From NCBI GenBank assembly GCA_036265675.1, contig DATAOP010000062.1:1-64000 (forward strand): a DNA stretch of 64,000 bases. Reading direction: 5' to 3'. The position numbers and the translations under genes were made by a program. Numbering within the stretch: the stretch's first letter is position 1; every line of letters starts with the position of its first letter. The notes beneath the pieces were generated by a model. That model searched no databases, was not told the origin of the DNA, and saw only the letters and a program-made list of their open reading frames with translations. The stretch comes from VRUE01 sp036265675 (GTDB lineage Bacteria > Actinomycetota > Thermoleophilia > Solirubrobacterales > 70-9). Shown in pieces: positions 15,359 through 23,572 of the stretch.

Positions 15359-17259
15359 GCTTCCTGCGGCTCCCCTCCGTGCCAGGCGGCGAGGACGGCC
15401 AGCATGACGCCGATGAATATCGCCGCGGCGATCCAGCGTTCGAGCAGCACGAACGTGAAGAGGCCGGCCATCGCCAACGCCAGCAGCGGCGGCCACGGCG
15501 AGTGCGACGGCATGTCGAGGACCTCGTCCCATTCGGCGTCGACCGCGGTCGAGGCGGCGGTCTCGTGCCCCTCCTCCAGCGTCTTCCTCCCCTGCTCCAG
15601 CAGTTCGGCGTCGCGTTCGCGATCCTCACGGTCCCACATCGCGTAGGGGCTCGAGACGGTCGGGATGACCGCGTAGTTGTACTCCGGCGGGGGTGAGCTG
15701 GTCGACCACTCCAGTGTGTCGCCGCCCCAGGGGTCGTTGCCGACGCGCTCGCCGCGGAAGAGGCTGATCGCGAGGTTGACGAAGACGCTGAGCAGGCCGA
15801 CGGCGAGCAGGTAGGAGCCGATCGTCTCGATCAGGTTGAGCGCACTCCAACCCATGTCGGGCGGGTAGGTGTAGTCACGGCGCGGCATCCCGGCGAGACC
15901 GAGGATGTGCATCGGGAAGAAGGTGACGTTCATCCCGACGAAGGTGAACCAGAAGCTCGCCTTGCCCCAGCCTTCGTGGTACATCCGACCGCTGACCTTG
16001 GGGAACCAGTAATAGATCCCACCGATCAGCGGGAAGACGGCGGCGCCGAAGATCACATAGTGGAAGTGGGCGACGACGTAGTAGGTGTCGGTCAGCTGCT
16101 GGTCGAACGGGATCGCGGCGAAGGTGATGCCGGAGAGTCCGCCGAGGATGAAGACGATGATGAAGCCGATGATCCACAGCAGCGGGGTCTGGAAGCGCGG
16201 GGTGCCGGTGAGGATCGTCGTGATCCAGGCGAACAGTTGGATCCCGCTGGGGATCACGATCACCAGGCTGGCGGCGGCGAAATAGATCGCGGTCGAGTTG
16301 GCGAGGCCGACCGCGAACATGTGATGGGCCCAGACTCCGAAGCCGAGGAAGGCGACGAGGATCTCGGCCAGCGCCACCAGTGGGAACGCGACCATCCTGC
16401 GCCGGACGAAGGTGGGGATGATCGAGGTCGCGATCCCGAACGCCGGGAGGATGATGATGTAGACCTCGGGGTGACCGAAGATCCAGAAGAGGTTCTGCCA
16501 GAGAAGGGTGTTGCCGCCGAAGACGACGTCGTAGAAGTGGAACCCCAGCATCCGCTGGAGCTCGAGCAGCACCAGCGCCGTGGTCAGCGCCGGCAGCGCG
16601 AAGACGAGGGCGAAGCTGACCGCGAGGAATGCGAAGCAGAACAGCGGCATCCGGTTGAGCGACATGCCCGGGGCCCGCAGCTTGAGGATGGTGACGATCG
16701 CGTTGATCGCCCCGGCGGTGGTCGAGATCCCGATGAAGATCAGCGAGAGCGCGTAGAAGTCGATCCCCGGCCCGGGGCTGTAGGTGCGCGAGGCGAGCGG
16801 CACGTAGTTGAACCAGCCGGCGTTGGGCGCGTTGCCGGTGAAGACGCCGACGTATAGGAATGTGCCGGCGCAGAGGAAGATCCAGTAGCTGAGCGCGTTG
16901 AGGCGGGGGAAGGCCATGTCGCGGGCGCCGATCATCAACGGCAGCAGGTAGTTGCCGAACGCGCCCAGCGACATCGGGACGACGAAGAAGAAGATCATCG
17001 TCGTCCCGTGGGTCGACATCATTTCGTTGAAGGTCGCCGGGTCGAGCGTGCTCTGGTTCGGGGCGATCAGCTGGGTGCGAATCAGCAGCGCCTCGACCCC
17101 GCCGGCGGCGAAGAAGAAGAGCGAGGTGAAGAAGTAGAGGATCCCGATCCGCTTGTGGTCGACGGTCGTCAGCCAGCCGAGCAGGCCCGAGCTCTCCTTC
17201 CAGATCCGCTCCAGCCGCTCGGTCCGGCGCTGGCCTTCGCGCGGGACGGCGACCGCCAT
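15355..17259 (-). CDS. ctaD: cytochrome c oxidase subunit I with C-terminal membrane extension
   Basis: Catalytic heme-copper subunit, 634 aa. Seen: the heme a ligand in STHGTTMIFFFV, the CuB His-Tyr pair in FGHPEVYIIILPAFG, the CuB HH in WAHHMFAVG and the heme-binding HFHYVIFGA; the Glu in GHPEVY marks an A-type D-channel enzyme. After the usual 12 helices comes a charged linker and about two more helices (residues 575-625, PPLLALAMAGLFTFVLLERW), which resemble the separate subunit IV of other actinobacteria. Its ATG abuts the ctaC stop without a gap. Confidence 0.96.
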   Translation of the reverse strand: MAVAVPREGQRRTERLERIWKESSGLLGWLTTVDHKRIGILYFFTSLFFFAAGGVEALLIRTQLIAPNQSTLDPATFNEMMSTHGTTMIFFFVVPMSLGAFGNYLLPLMIGARDMAFPRLNALSYWIFLCAGTFLYVGVFTGNAPNAGWFNYVPLASRTYSPGPGIDFYALSLIFIGISTTAGAINAIVTILKLRAPGMSLNRMPLFCFAFLAVSFALVFALPALTTALVLLELQRMLGFHFYDVVFGGNTLLWQNLFWIFGHPEVYIIILPAFGIATSIIPTFVRRRMVAFPLVALAEILVAFLGFGVWAHHMFAVGLANSTAIYFAAASLVIVIPSGIQLFAWITTILTGTPRFQTPLLWIIGFIIVFILGGLSGITFAAIPFDQQLTDTYYVVAHFHYVIFGAAVFPLIGGIYYWFPKVSGRMYHEGWGKASFWFTFVGMNVTFFPMHILGLAGMPRRDYTYPPDMGWSALNLIETIGSYLLAVGLLSVFVNLAISLFRGERVGNDPWGGDTLEWSTSSPPPEYNYAVIPTVSSPYAMWDREDRERDAELLEQGRKTLEEGHETAASTAVDAEWDEVLDMPSHSPWPPLLALAMAGLFTFVLLERWIAAAIFIGVMLAVLAAWHGGEPQEA

Positions 17260-18204
17260 CTAGCGCAGCTCCGAGAGGTAGGCGACGATGGCGTGGAACT
17301 TCCTGGCGCCGAGGCCGAGGCCCGGCATCTTGTCGCCGGGCTTGATGCTCTGAGGATTCTGGATCCAGCGGTAGAGGTTGGCCGGGGTGTTTTCGAGCGT
17401 GTCGGCGGCGATCGTGTCGCGGCTGGCGATGTGGGTGAGGTCGGGGCCGATCGTCCCTTCGGCCTGCGTGCCGGAGATCGTGTGACAGCCGGCGCAGGCG
17501 TTTTCCATGAAGTAGCGCTTTCCGAGCGCGGCCTCTCCGCCGAGCCCCGCTGTTCTGGCGGGTTCAGCCTGCTGGGTCAGCCAACGGCGGAAGTCGGCTG
17601 CCGGTTCGGCGTAGACGCGTAGGGCCATGTGGGCGTGCTGCAGCCCGCAGAACTCGGCGCACTGACCGCGATACACCCCGGGTTCTTCCGCGTACAGTTC
17701 CACCCTGTTGGTACGGCCCGGGATCGTGTCGATCTTCCGGTTGAGTTCCGGTACCCAGAAGGAGTGGATGACGTCGGCGCTGTGGACGACCACGTTGACC
17801 GAGGTCCGGTCCGGGATGTGGATCTCGTTGGCGGTGCGCACACCGCTCTCCGGGTAGTTCGCTTCCCACCACCACTGATGGCCGACCACTTCGACGGTGA
17901 GTGCGGTTTCGTCGGCTGCCGGCGCGTCGGTGTCGCTGAGCAGGACGAGGTTGGCGATGACGAAGAGGGCGCTGAGGACGACGACGGGAACCGCGATCCC
18001 GAAGGCGAGGACGAGCGCGGTGTTGGCGCGCTCGTTCTCGCCGAACAGGGGCAGGCCGGGCTCGTCGCGCCGCACCCGCGCGAGCACCAGCAACGCGACG
18101 GCGCCGAGGAAGACGATCCCGGCCGCCACCAGCATCCACCACCACAGCGTGGCGATGTCGTGGGCGTCCGGGCTTTTCGGATCCAGTGGCGACAACGTCG
18201 GCAC
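17260..18204 (-). CDS. ctaC: cytochrome c oxidase subunit II with fused cytochrome c (caa3 type)
   Basis: A 314-aa electron-entry subunit. Two transmembrane helices (about residues 18-42 and 62-88) anchor a cupredoxin domain with CuA ligands in HSFWVPEL and GQCAEFCGLQHAHM. A C-terminal cytochrome c domain has CAGCH and the Met ligand in GDKMPGLG. There is no signal peptide or lipobox at the front. GTG 18204 starts the operon, 44 bp below a GGGTAG promoter element. The fused heme is noteworthy because diheme QcrC is also present. Confidence 0.95.
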   Translation of the reverse strand: MPTLSPLDPKSPDAHDIATLWWWMLVAAGIVFLGAVALLVLARVRRDEPGLPLFGENERANTALVLAFGIAVPVVVLSALFVIANLVLLSDTDAPAADETALTVEVVGHQWWWEANYPESGVRTANEIHIPDRTSVNVVVHSADVIHSFWVPELNRKIDTIPGRTNRVELYAEEPGVYRGQCAEFCGLQHAHMALRVYAEPAADFRRWLTQQAEPARTAGLGGEAALGKRYFMENACAGCHTISGTQAEGTIGPDLTHIASRDTIAADTLENTPANLYRWIQNPQSIKPGDKMPGLGLGARKFHAIVAYLSELR

Positions 18205-18247
18205 GGCCCGCCGTCGAGCCAGCCTCGGCGCGAGAGCCGGAAGTTGC

Positions 18248-18273
18248 CTACCCCTGAGGGTTCCCGCCGAAAC
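18248..18273 (-). promoter_or_regulatory. SigF/SigB-like promoter for the cta-qcr operon
   Basis: On the minus strand: GTTT (18273-18270), 16-base spacer, GGGTAG (18253-18248). It fills the 70-bp gap between the preceding gene's stop and ctaC, with a predicted leader of about 35 nt. No housekeeping-type promoter was recognised in the gap, but one could be missed. Confidence 0.5.
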
Positions 18274-18274
18274 T

Positions 18275-18679
18275 CTATGAGACGTGGAACGAGACCCACC
18301 GCGAGGCGCATCTCGGCCCGTGCCTTTCCCTGTCGGTCACCCGCAGTCGCCCGCGGATTCCGCCCCTGCTGAAACGCCCGCGGAAATAGACGCTGTCGGT
18401 CTTGCCGAACTGAGCGTCGCTGAAGGTGCCGCTCCCCTTCACATCGGTCCAGAGGAAGCCGCCCTCTTCCAGCAGCAGCGCGCTTCCGTCCCTGCAATTC
18501 AGTTCGATCTTGAAGCCGCTGATGCGGAATTTCCCCTGCTTGACCGCGATTTTGATCCTCTTGCCCTGGGCGGTTCTCCCCCGCAGCATGCGCGCCTGAG
18601 CTGTGTCGGCCATTGCGGTGGCATCCGTGCCGATCAGCCCGAGCGCCAACACCCCGCCGACGATGAGTCGTATGAGCAT
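18275..18679 (-). CDS. small secreted protein, paralogue of the next gene (copy 1)
   Basis: A 134-aa exported protein. The signal peptide is LIRLIVGGVLALGLIGTDAT with cleavage near ADTAQA. The mature domain begins MLRGRTAQGKRIKI and ends CASRWVSFH, with two cysteines likely forming a disulfide (LNCRDG and PRCASRW). It shares length, signal peptide and most of these blocks with the protein at 18797-19198. ATG 18679 was chosen because of the CAGGAGG ribosome site and the signal peptide; a longer frame exists upstream but lacks both. Function unknown. Confidence 0.75.
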   Translation of the reverse strand: MLIRLIVGGVLALGLIGTDATAMADTAQARMLRGRTAQGKRIKIAVKQGKFRISGFKIELNCRDGSALLLEEGGFLWTDVKGSGTFSDAQFGKTDSVYFRGRFSRGGIRGRLRVTDRERHGPRCASRWVSFHVS

Positions 18680-18796
18680 CTTCCTGCCTCCTGTTCGTGA
18701 TCGACTGTTACTGCTTTCACCCCCTGCAACAGCCGCGGCGGACGTGGATGCGAGGGGTGTCAGCATGCTGACCTGTGTGGGCCGGTCACCGGATGG

Positions 18797-19198
18797 CTAG
18801 GTGGCATGGAACGGCATCCACCTGGACGCGCATCGCGCCCCTTCCGCCCTGTAGGTGACGCGAAGCCGGCCGCGGATGACCCCGTCACCGAGACGTCCGC
18901 GCAGGTAAACCGGGTCGGCCTTCGCATACTGGGCGTCCCGGAACCTGCCCCCCGATGTGACCCGGGTCCACGGTAGGCCCGACTCTTCGATCAAGAACCG
19001 GCCCCCACCCTGGCAGTTGAGGGTCACCGCGAGTGAGTTGATTCGGAATTTCCGGCCACTGACGGTGATCTTGATCCGGTGGCCCTGGCCGGTCCTCCCC
19101 CTGAGCACCTTCGCCTCAGCTCCATCGGCCATCACCGCGACCTCGGTCGCCGCCAGCGCGAGCGCAAGCACACCACCGACGACAATTCGTACCAACAT
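18797..19198 (-). CDS. small secreted protein, paralogue of the neighbour (copy 2)
   Basis: A 133-aa exported protein. The signal peptide is LVRIVVGGVLALALAATEVA, the mature start is VLRGRTGQGHRIKI and the end is CASRWMPFH. It is aligned over its whole length with the downstream gene, with roughly half of the residues identical by eye, so the pair arose by tandem duplication. ATG 19198 follows an AAGGAGG ribosome site. The repeated G-R-T-x-Q-G-x-R-I-K-I start suggests a small beta-rich domain. Function unknown. Confidence 0.75.
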   Translation of the reverse strand: MLVRIVVGGVLALALAATEVAVMADGAEAKVLRGRTGQGHRIKITVSGRKFRINSLAVTLNCQGGGRFLIEESGLPWTRVTSGGRFRDAQYAKADPVYLRGRLGDGVIRGRLRVTYRAEGARCASRWMPFHAT

Positions 19199-19309
19199 TC
19201 CTGCCTCCTTCCACATGGTCGAGTGTGACTGCCACCTGCTTCAACTGCCCGGTTCGTGTCGTTGATGCGACGGGGTGTAAGCACGCTGACCGGCGGGTAA
19301 CCATCAGCC

Positions 19310-19810
19310 GTGGCAAGTGGCGCCCGCACAATCGTGCTGCCGTGGGCCGCGACTGCCGCGCTGTTGTTCGCGGTCTGGCTGCTGTTCGTCGACACGCGGG
19401 AAGAAGCGCAGCTGATCGCCGGCGTCGTCGTCGCGGCGATCGGGGCCACCGGATCGGAGCTGGTCCGCCACCAGCGGATCGTCGACGCGAGGCCGCGGCT
19501 GATCTGGCTGGGACGGCTCTGGCGCCCGCTCGCAAGCGTCCCGCGCGACGTCTGGCTCCTCGTGCGGGCGACCGCGTCTGGGCTCGCCGGGCGGCCGCCC
19601 GCCGGCCGCTTCCGGACCGTGCCCTTCGAGGGCGGTGACGACGACGCCGAGGATCACGCCCGCCAGGCGCTGGCCGAGGGCGCCGGCTCGTTCTCGCCCA
19701 ACACCATCGTCGTCGGGGTCGACGCCGAGCGCGGAGAGCTTCTCGCGCACCAGCTCGTCCCCGAGGCCGACAGCGAGGGGCGGTCGCTCGATCCGCTCGG
19801 ACTTGGATAG
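19310..19810 (+). CDS. mnhE: Na+/H+ antiporter subunit E (MnhE/MrpE, MbhA-like)
   Basis: A 166-aa protein. Two N-terminal transmembrane helices and a cytoplasmic part with the family features WLGRLWRPLASVPRDVWLL, then FSPNTIVVGVDAERGELLAHQL, matching the S-P-G-T-x-V-x-D region of MrpE. First gene of an eight-gene operon. GTG 19310 has no ribosome site, but GGGTAA lies at 19295-19300 with GTGT 16 bases before it, which would give a leaderless transcript. Confidence 0.88.
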   Translation: MASGARTIVLPWAATAALLFAVWLLFVDTREEAQLIAGVVVAAIGATGSELVRHQRIVDARPRLIWLGRLWRPLASVPRDVWLLVRATASGLAGRPPAGRFRTVPFEGGDDDAEDHARQALAEGAGSFSPNTIVVGVDAERGELLAHQLVPEADSEGRSLDPLGLG

Positions 19811-19816
19811 CCGCCG

Positions 19817-20068
19817 ATGAACGAGTGGGCGGTCGCCGCGATCGTCCTTCTCGCGGTGCTGCCCGTCTGCGCCGTCATCACGGCGCTGCTGGACCCGATC
19901 GACGGGCTGATCGCGCTCGAGGTCTCCGGGACCACAGGCACCGCCATCCTGCTGCTGCTCTCGGAGTCCCTGAAGCGGCAGCCGTTCGCCGACCTGGCGC
20001 TGATCTTCGCCGCCCTCTCGTTCGTCGGCGCGCTCGGCTTCGCACGGCTGCTGGAGCGGCGGCTGTGA
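19817..20068 (+). CDS. mnhF: Na+/H+ antiporter subunit F (MnhF/MrpF, MbhB-like)
   Basis: An 83-aa protein with three transmembrane helices and the conserved DPIDGLIALEVSG region of MrpF (family D-R-x-x-A-x-D/E). Located 6 bp after mnhE and overlapping mnhG (GTGA). It is an integral part of the ion-translocating Mrp/Mbh membrane module. Confidence 0.9.
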   Translation: MNEWAVAAIVLLAVLPVCAVITALLDPIDGLIALEVSGTTGTAILLLLSESLKRQPFADLALIFAALSFVGALGFARLLERRL

Positions 20069-20394
20069 CGTTAAGGGAGGTCGTCGTCGCCGTCCTGCTC
20101 GTGCTCGGCGTGGCGCTGCAGCTGCTCGCCTGTCTCGGCCTGATCGTGATGCGGGACAGCTTCGCCCGGCTCCACTACCTCGCCCCGGCCGGCTTCGGCG
20201 TCGTCGCGATCGCCGGCGCGATCCTGGTCGAGGAGTCGTTCTCGGTGATCGGCGACAAGGCGATCGCGACGGCGGCGGTGGTCCTGCTCACCGGTCCGGT
20301 CCTCGCACACGTGACCGCGCGCTCGGCGCGGATACGGCGGCTGGGCGACTGGAAGGAGCAGCGCTCCGGCGAAGTCGAGCGGGTGCTGCGATGA
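20065..20394 (+). CDS. mnhG: Na+/H+ antiporter subunit G (MnhG/MrpG, MbhC-like)
   Basis: A 109-aa protein with three transmembrane helices and the MrpG signature LGLIVMRDSFARLHYLAPAG, where R-x-x-D-x-x-x-R-L-H is conserved. GTG 20065 overlaps the mnhF stop, and its own stop overlaps the next gene. Start chosen by this coupling. Confidence 0.9.
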   Translation: MTLREVVVAVLLVLGVALQLLACLGLIVMRDSFARLHYLAPAGFGVVAIAGAILVEESFSVIGDKAIATAAVVLLTGPVLAHVTARSARIRRLGDWKEQRSGEVERVLR

Positions 20395-20648
20395 CGGCGC
20401 TCCAGATCGGTGCGCTGATCGTCGTCGGCGCCGGTGCGCCGTTGGTCGTGCTGGTCCGCGACCCCGTGCGCCAGGCCTTCTGCGTCGGGATCTTCGGGAC
20501 CGCCCTGGCGCTGCTCTTCTTCGTCTTCCAGGCGCCCGACGTGGCCCTGTCCCAGATCGTCGTCTCGACCGTCGCGCTGCCGCTGATGATCCTGCTCGCG
20601 CTGGCAAAGATCCGCGAACACGAGGAAGAAGAAGAGGAGAGGGAGTGA
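20391..20648 (+). CDS. MbhD-like antiporter subunit (DUF4040, MrpA C-terminal fragment)
   Basis: An 85-aa protein with two to three helices and the motif FVFQAPDVALSQIVVSTVALPL, the conserved A-P-D-V-A-x-T/S-E/Q segment of DUF4040. In canonical Mrp operons this is fused to the C-terminus of MrpA; here it stands alone, as MbhD does in membrane-bound hydrogenases. An acidic tail (HEEEEEERE) ends it. ATGA and GTGA overlaps on both sides. Confidence 0.88.
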   Translation: MTALQIGALIVVGAGAPLVVLVRDPVRQAFCVGIFGTALALLFFVFQAPDVALSQIVVSTVALPLMILLALAKIREHEEEEEERE

Positions 20649-21391
20649 ACCGGCGCCTCCGCATCGGCCTCTTCCTCGGCGGCGCCGCGCTGCTCGCCGG
20701 GATGCTGGTCGCGGCGGTTGGCGACCTGCCCGGATTCGGTCACTATCCGGGCCCCTACGGAATCCTGATCGAAGAAACCGGCGTCGCCGGGACCAGCGCC
20801 ACCGACCTCGTCACCGCGGTCAACTTCGACTACCGTGCCTTCGACACGATGGGCGAGGAGTTCATCCTCTTCGCGGCGGTGCTCGGGGTCGCGATCGTCC
20901 TGCGCCGGCGTCGCGGCGAGCGGGCCGAGGACGAGCGCGGCGACGATCACCACTTCCCCGGCTCGAGCAGCGCCCTCGGCGCCCTCGGCCTCGCCCTCGT
21001 CGGGCCGGTCTTCGTCCTCGGCGCCTACGTCGTCACCCACGGCCAGATAACCCCGGGCGGCGGCTTCCAGGGCGGGGTCGTGCTCGCGGCGGCGGCGCTG
21101 ATCGCGTTTCTCGCCGGCGAGTACGTGGCGTTCAAGGTCATCGCTCCCCATGCGATGGTCGAGGCCGGCGAGGCGGCCGGCGCGGCCGGATTCGCGCTGG
21201 TGGGGCTCGGCGGCCTGATCTTCGCCGGCACCTTCTTCGCCAACTTCATCGCCCTCGGAACGCCCGGCAGCTTCCTCTCCTCCGGAACGATCCCGATCAG
21301 CAACCTCGCGGTCGGGATCGAGGTGGCGGGTGCCTTCCTCCTGCTCTGGACCGAGTTCTCCGACCAGGCGCTGGTGGTGCGCTCGAAATGA
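20645..21391 (+). CDS. mnhB: fused MbhE-MnhB antiporter subunit
   Basis: A 248-aa protein. The first about 95 residues resemble MbhE (TDLVTAVNFDYRAFDTMGEE, the conserved V-N-x-x-x-D-x-R-G/A-F-D-T-x-G-E element). After a hydrophilic linker comes a complete MnhB/MrpB domain with four helices (THGQITPGGGFQGGVVLAA). MbhE and MbhF are separate proteins in archaeal Mbh complexes and MbhE is part of MrpA in Mrp, so this is a fusion of neighbouring modules. GTG 20645. Confidence 0.88.
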   Translation: MNRRLRIGLFLGGAALLAGMLVAAVGDLPGFGHYPGPYGILIEETGVAGTSATDLVTAVNFDYRAFDTMGEEFILFAAVLGVAIVLRRRRGERAEDERGDDHHFPGSSSALGALGLALVGPVFVLGAYVVTHGQITPGGGFQGGVVLAAAALIAFLAGEYVAFKVIAPHAMVEAGEAAGAAGFALVGLGGLIFAGTFFANFIALGTPGSFLSSGTIPISNLAVGIEVAGAFLLLWTEFSDQALVVRSK

Positions 21392-21732
21392 CCGTCTTCC
21401 CCTTTCTGGTGGCGATCTGGATCCTCTGCTGGGGCCTCTACGGGATCGTCAGCAGCCGCAACCTCGTCCACCTCGTGATCTGCCTCGGCGTCACCCAGGC
21501 GGCGACCTACGTGCTGCTGCTCGGGGTCGGCTACCGCAACGGAGGCGCGGCGCCGATTTACGCCGACATCGCCGAATCGACGATGGTCGTCGACCCGGTG
21601 GTGCAGGCGCTGGCCCTGGTCGACGTCGTCGTCGAGGCGACGGTCAGCGCGCTGCTGCTGGCGGTCGCGGTCCAGACCCACAAGCGCTTCGGCACGATCG
21701 ACCCGGACGAGCTGCACTCGCTGCGCGGCTGA
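21388..21732 (+). CDS. mnhC: Na+/H+ antiporter subunit C (MnhC/MrpC, NuoK-like)
   Basis: A 114-aa protein with three helices, the NuoK fold. Seen are GLYGIVSSRNLVHLVICLGV and, in the third helix, DVVVEATVSALLLAV with the conserved acidic residues. The ATGA overlap with mnhB sets the start. One base separates its stop from the mnhD start. Confidence 0.92.
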   Translation: MTVFPFLVAIWILCWGLYGIVSSRNLVHLVICLGVTQAATYVLLLGVGYRNGGAAPIYADIAESTMVVDPVVQALALVDVVVEATVSALLLAVAVQTHKRFGTIDPDELHSLRG

Positions 21733-21733
21733 G

Positions 21734-23572
21734 ATGGTCGGCTCGACGACGATCGCGGCGCTTCCGGTGGCGGTGCCGCTGATCGCCGCGGCTGTCCTCG
21801 CCGGGACCGACTTCCTACGCCGACGCTGGCTGACCGACACGATCGCGATCGCCACCGCGGCCGGAGTCACCGTCCTCTGCGCGATCCTGCTGGCCCGCGC
21901 CGCCGACGGCCCGATCGTCTACTGGCTCGGCGAATGGCAGCCGCGGCATGGGGTCGCACTCGGGATCTCGCTCACGATCGACACCCTCGGGGCGGGGATG
22001 GCGACGCTGGTCGCGCTGCTCGTCACCGCGACCCTGATCTTCTCCGCCCGCTACTTCGACGCGGTCAGCAACCTCTTCCACTCGCTGCTGCTCGTGTTCT
22101 GCGCGGCGATGGTCGGCTTCTGCCTCAGCGGCGACCTCTTCAACATGTTCGTCTTCTTCGAGCTGATGAGCGGCGCCGCCTACGCCCTCACCGCCTACCA
22201 GATCGAGGAGCGCGGGCCGCTGCAGGGGGCGATCAACTTCGCCGTCTCCAACAGCGTCGGCGCGATCGCGATCCTCTCTGGGATCGCCCTGATCTACGGC
22301 CGCACCGGCGCCCTCAACCTGGCCCAGATCGGCACCGTGCTCTCGACCCACCCTCCCGATGCCCTGGTCGCGGTCGGCTTCGCGCTGATCGTGCTCGGCT
22401 TCCTCACCAAGGCGGCCGCGTTCCCGGTCCACTTCTGGCTCGCCGACGCCCACGCCGTCGCCCCGACCCCGGTCTGCGTTCTCTTCTCCGGCGTGATGGT
22501 CGAGCTCGGCCTCTACGCGATCGCGAGGGTCTACTGGACCGCCTTTGCCGGGGCGCTCGACCCGCAGGCGGCGGCGCTGCGGCCGATCCTGATCTGGATC
22601 GGCGTCGTCACCGCGCTGGTCGGCGCCCTGATGTGCGTCCAGCAGCGCCACCTGAAGCGGCTGCTCGCCTTCTCGACCGTGAGCCACGTCGGCCTCTTCC
22701 TGATCTGCCTCGGACTGCTGACTCACGTCGGCGTCGCCGCGCTCGCCTCCTACGTCCTCGCCCACGCGTTCGCCAAGGCGGCCCTCTTCATGTGCGTCGG
22801 CATCCTCATCCATCGCTTCGCCGACGTCGACGAGCTGCGGCTGCGCGGCTGCGGCCGCGCGGACCGGGCGCTGCGGCTGGTCGGCGTCCTCTTCGTCGCC
22901 GGCGCCGTGGCCCTGACCGGCGCGCCGTTCATCGGCGTCTTCGTCGGCAAGTCGCTGGGCGAGGGCGGGGTCCAGGAGAGCGGATTCGCCTGGGCGATCG
23001 CGGTGTTCATCCTCGCCTCGGGACTGACCGCCGGCGCGATCCTGCGAGCGGCGGGGACGATCTTCGCCGGCTGGGGAGAGGACGAGCCGCCGCAGAGCGA
23101 GCAGCCGCAGGAGGCCGATGTCGAAAGCGAAACGCTGCAGTCCCACGACCGCACGCCGCTGACGATGCTGGCACCGGCGGTCGCCCTGACCATCGCGGCG
23201 CTGGTGGCGAGCGTCGTCCCCGGCCTCGACCACGCGATCCAGGAGGCGGCGGGTCGGTTCACCGACGAACCCGCGTACACGACCGCGGTCCTTTACGGCC
23301 GCGACACCTTCACCGCGATCGAGCCCGAGAGCCTGAAGCCGCTCGACTTCCTCTGGGGGTCGCTCGCGCTGGCGGTCGCGGTTGCCCTCGCGGGGGTGTC
23401 GCTGTTCGGCGCCGCCGTGTTCGAGGCGCTGCCCTCCGGGCTGCGCGGTGCGGGCGACCGGGTCCAGGGCGTGCTGCGGTCGATCCACAGCGGCCATGTC
23501 GGCGACTACATCGCCTGGCTGACCGCCGGAGCCGGCGTCCTCGCGGCGCTCGTCGCGCTGGCGGTCACGTGA
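21734..23572 (+). CDS. mnhD: Na+/H+ antiporter subunit D (MnhD/MrpD, MbhH-like)
   Basis: The large proton-pumping subunit of this operon, 612 aa, with about 14 to 15 helices of the proton-conducting transporter family. The key glutamate is in FVFFELMSGAAYAL, the key lysine in GFLTKAAAFPVHFWLADAH, and the HLKRLLAFSTVSHVG region is intact. The C-terminal part has a long hydrophilic insertion (DEPPQSEQPQEADVE). It is the only NuoL/M/N-like subunit here; no MrpA is encoded in the operon. Confidence 0.93.
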   Translation: MVGSTTIAALPVAVPLIAAAVLAGTDFLRRRWLTDTIAIATAAGVTVLCAILLARAADGPIVYWLGEWQPRHGVALGISLTIDTLGAGMATLVALLVTATLIFSARYFDAVSNLFHSLLLVFCAAMVGFCLSGDLFNMFVFFELMSGAAYALTAYQIEERGPLQGAINFAVSNSVGAIAILSGIALIYGRTGALNLAQIGTVLSTHPPDALVAVGFALIVLGFLTKAAAFPVHFWLADAHAVAPTPVCVLFSGVMVELGLYAIARVYWTAFAGALDPQAAALRPILIWIGVVTALVGALMCVQQRHLKRLLAFSTVSHVGLFLICLGLLTHVGVAALASYVLAHAFAKAALFMCVGILIHRFADVDELRLRGCGRADRALRLVGVLFVAGAVALTGAPFIGVFVGKSLGEGGVQESGFAWAIAVFILASGLTAGAILRAAGTIFAGWGEDEPPQSEQPQEADVESETLQSHDRTPLTMLAPAVALTIAALVASVVPGLDHAIQEAAGRFTDEPAYTTAVLYGRDTFTAIEPESLKPLDFLWGSLALAVAVALAGVSLFGAAVFEALPSGLRGAGDRVQGVLRSIHSGHVGDYIAWLTAGAGVLAALVALAVT

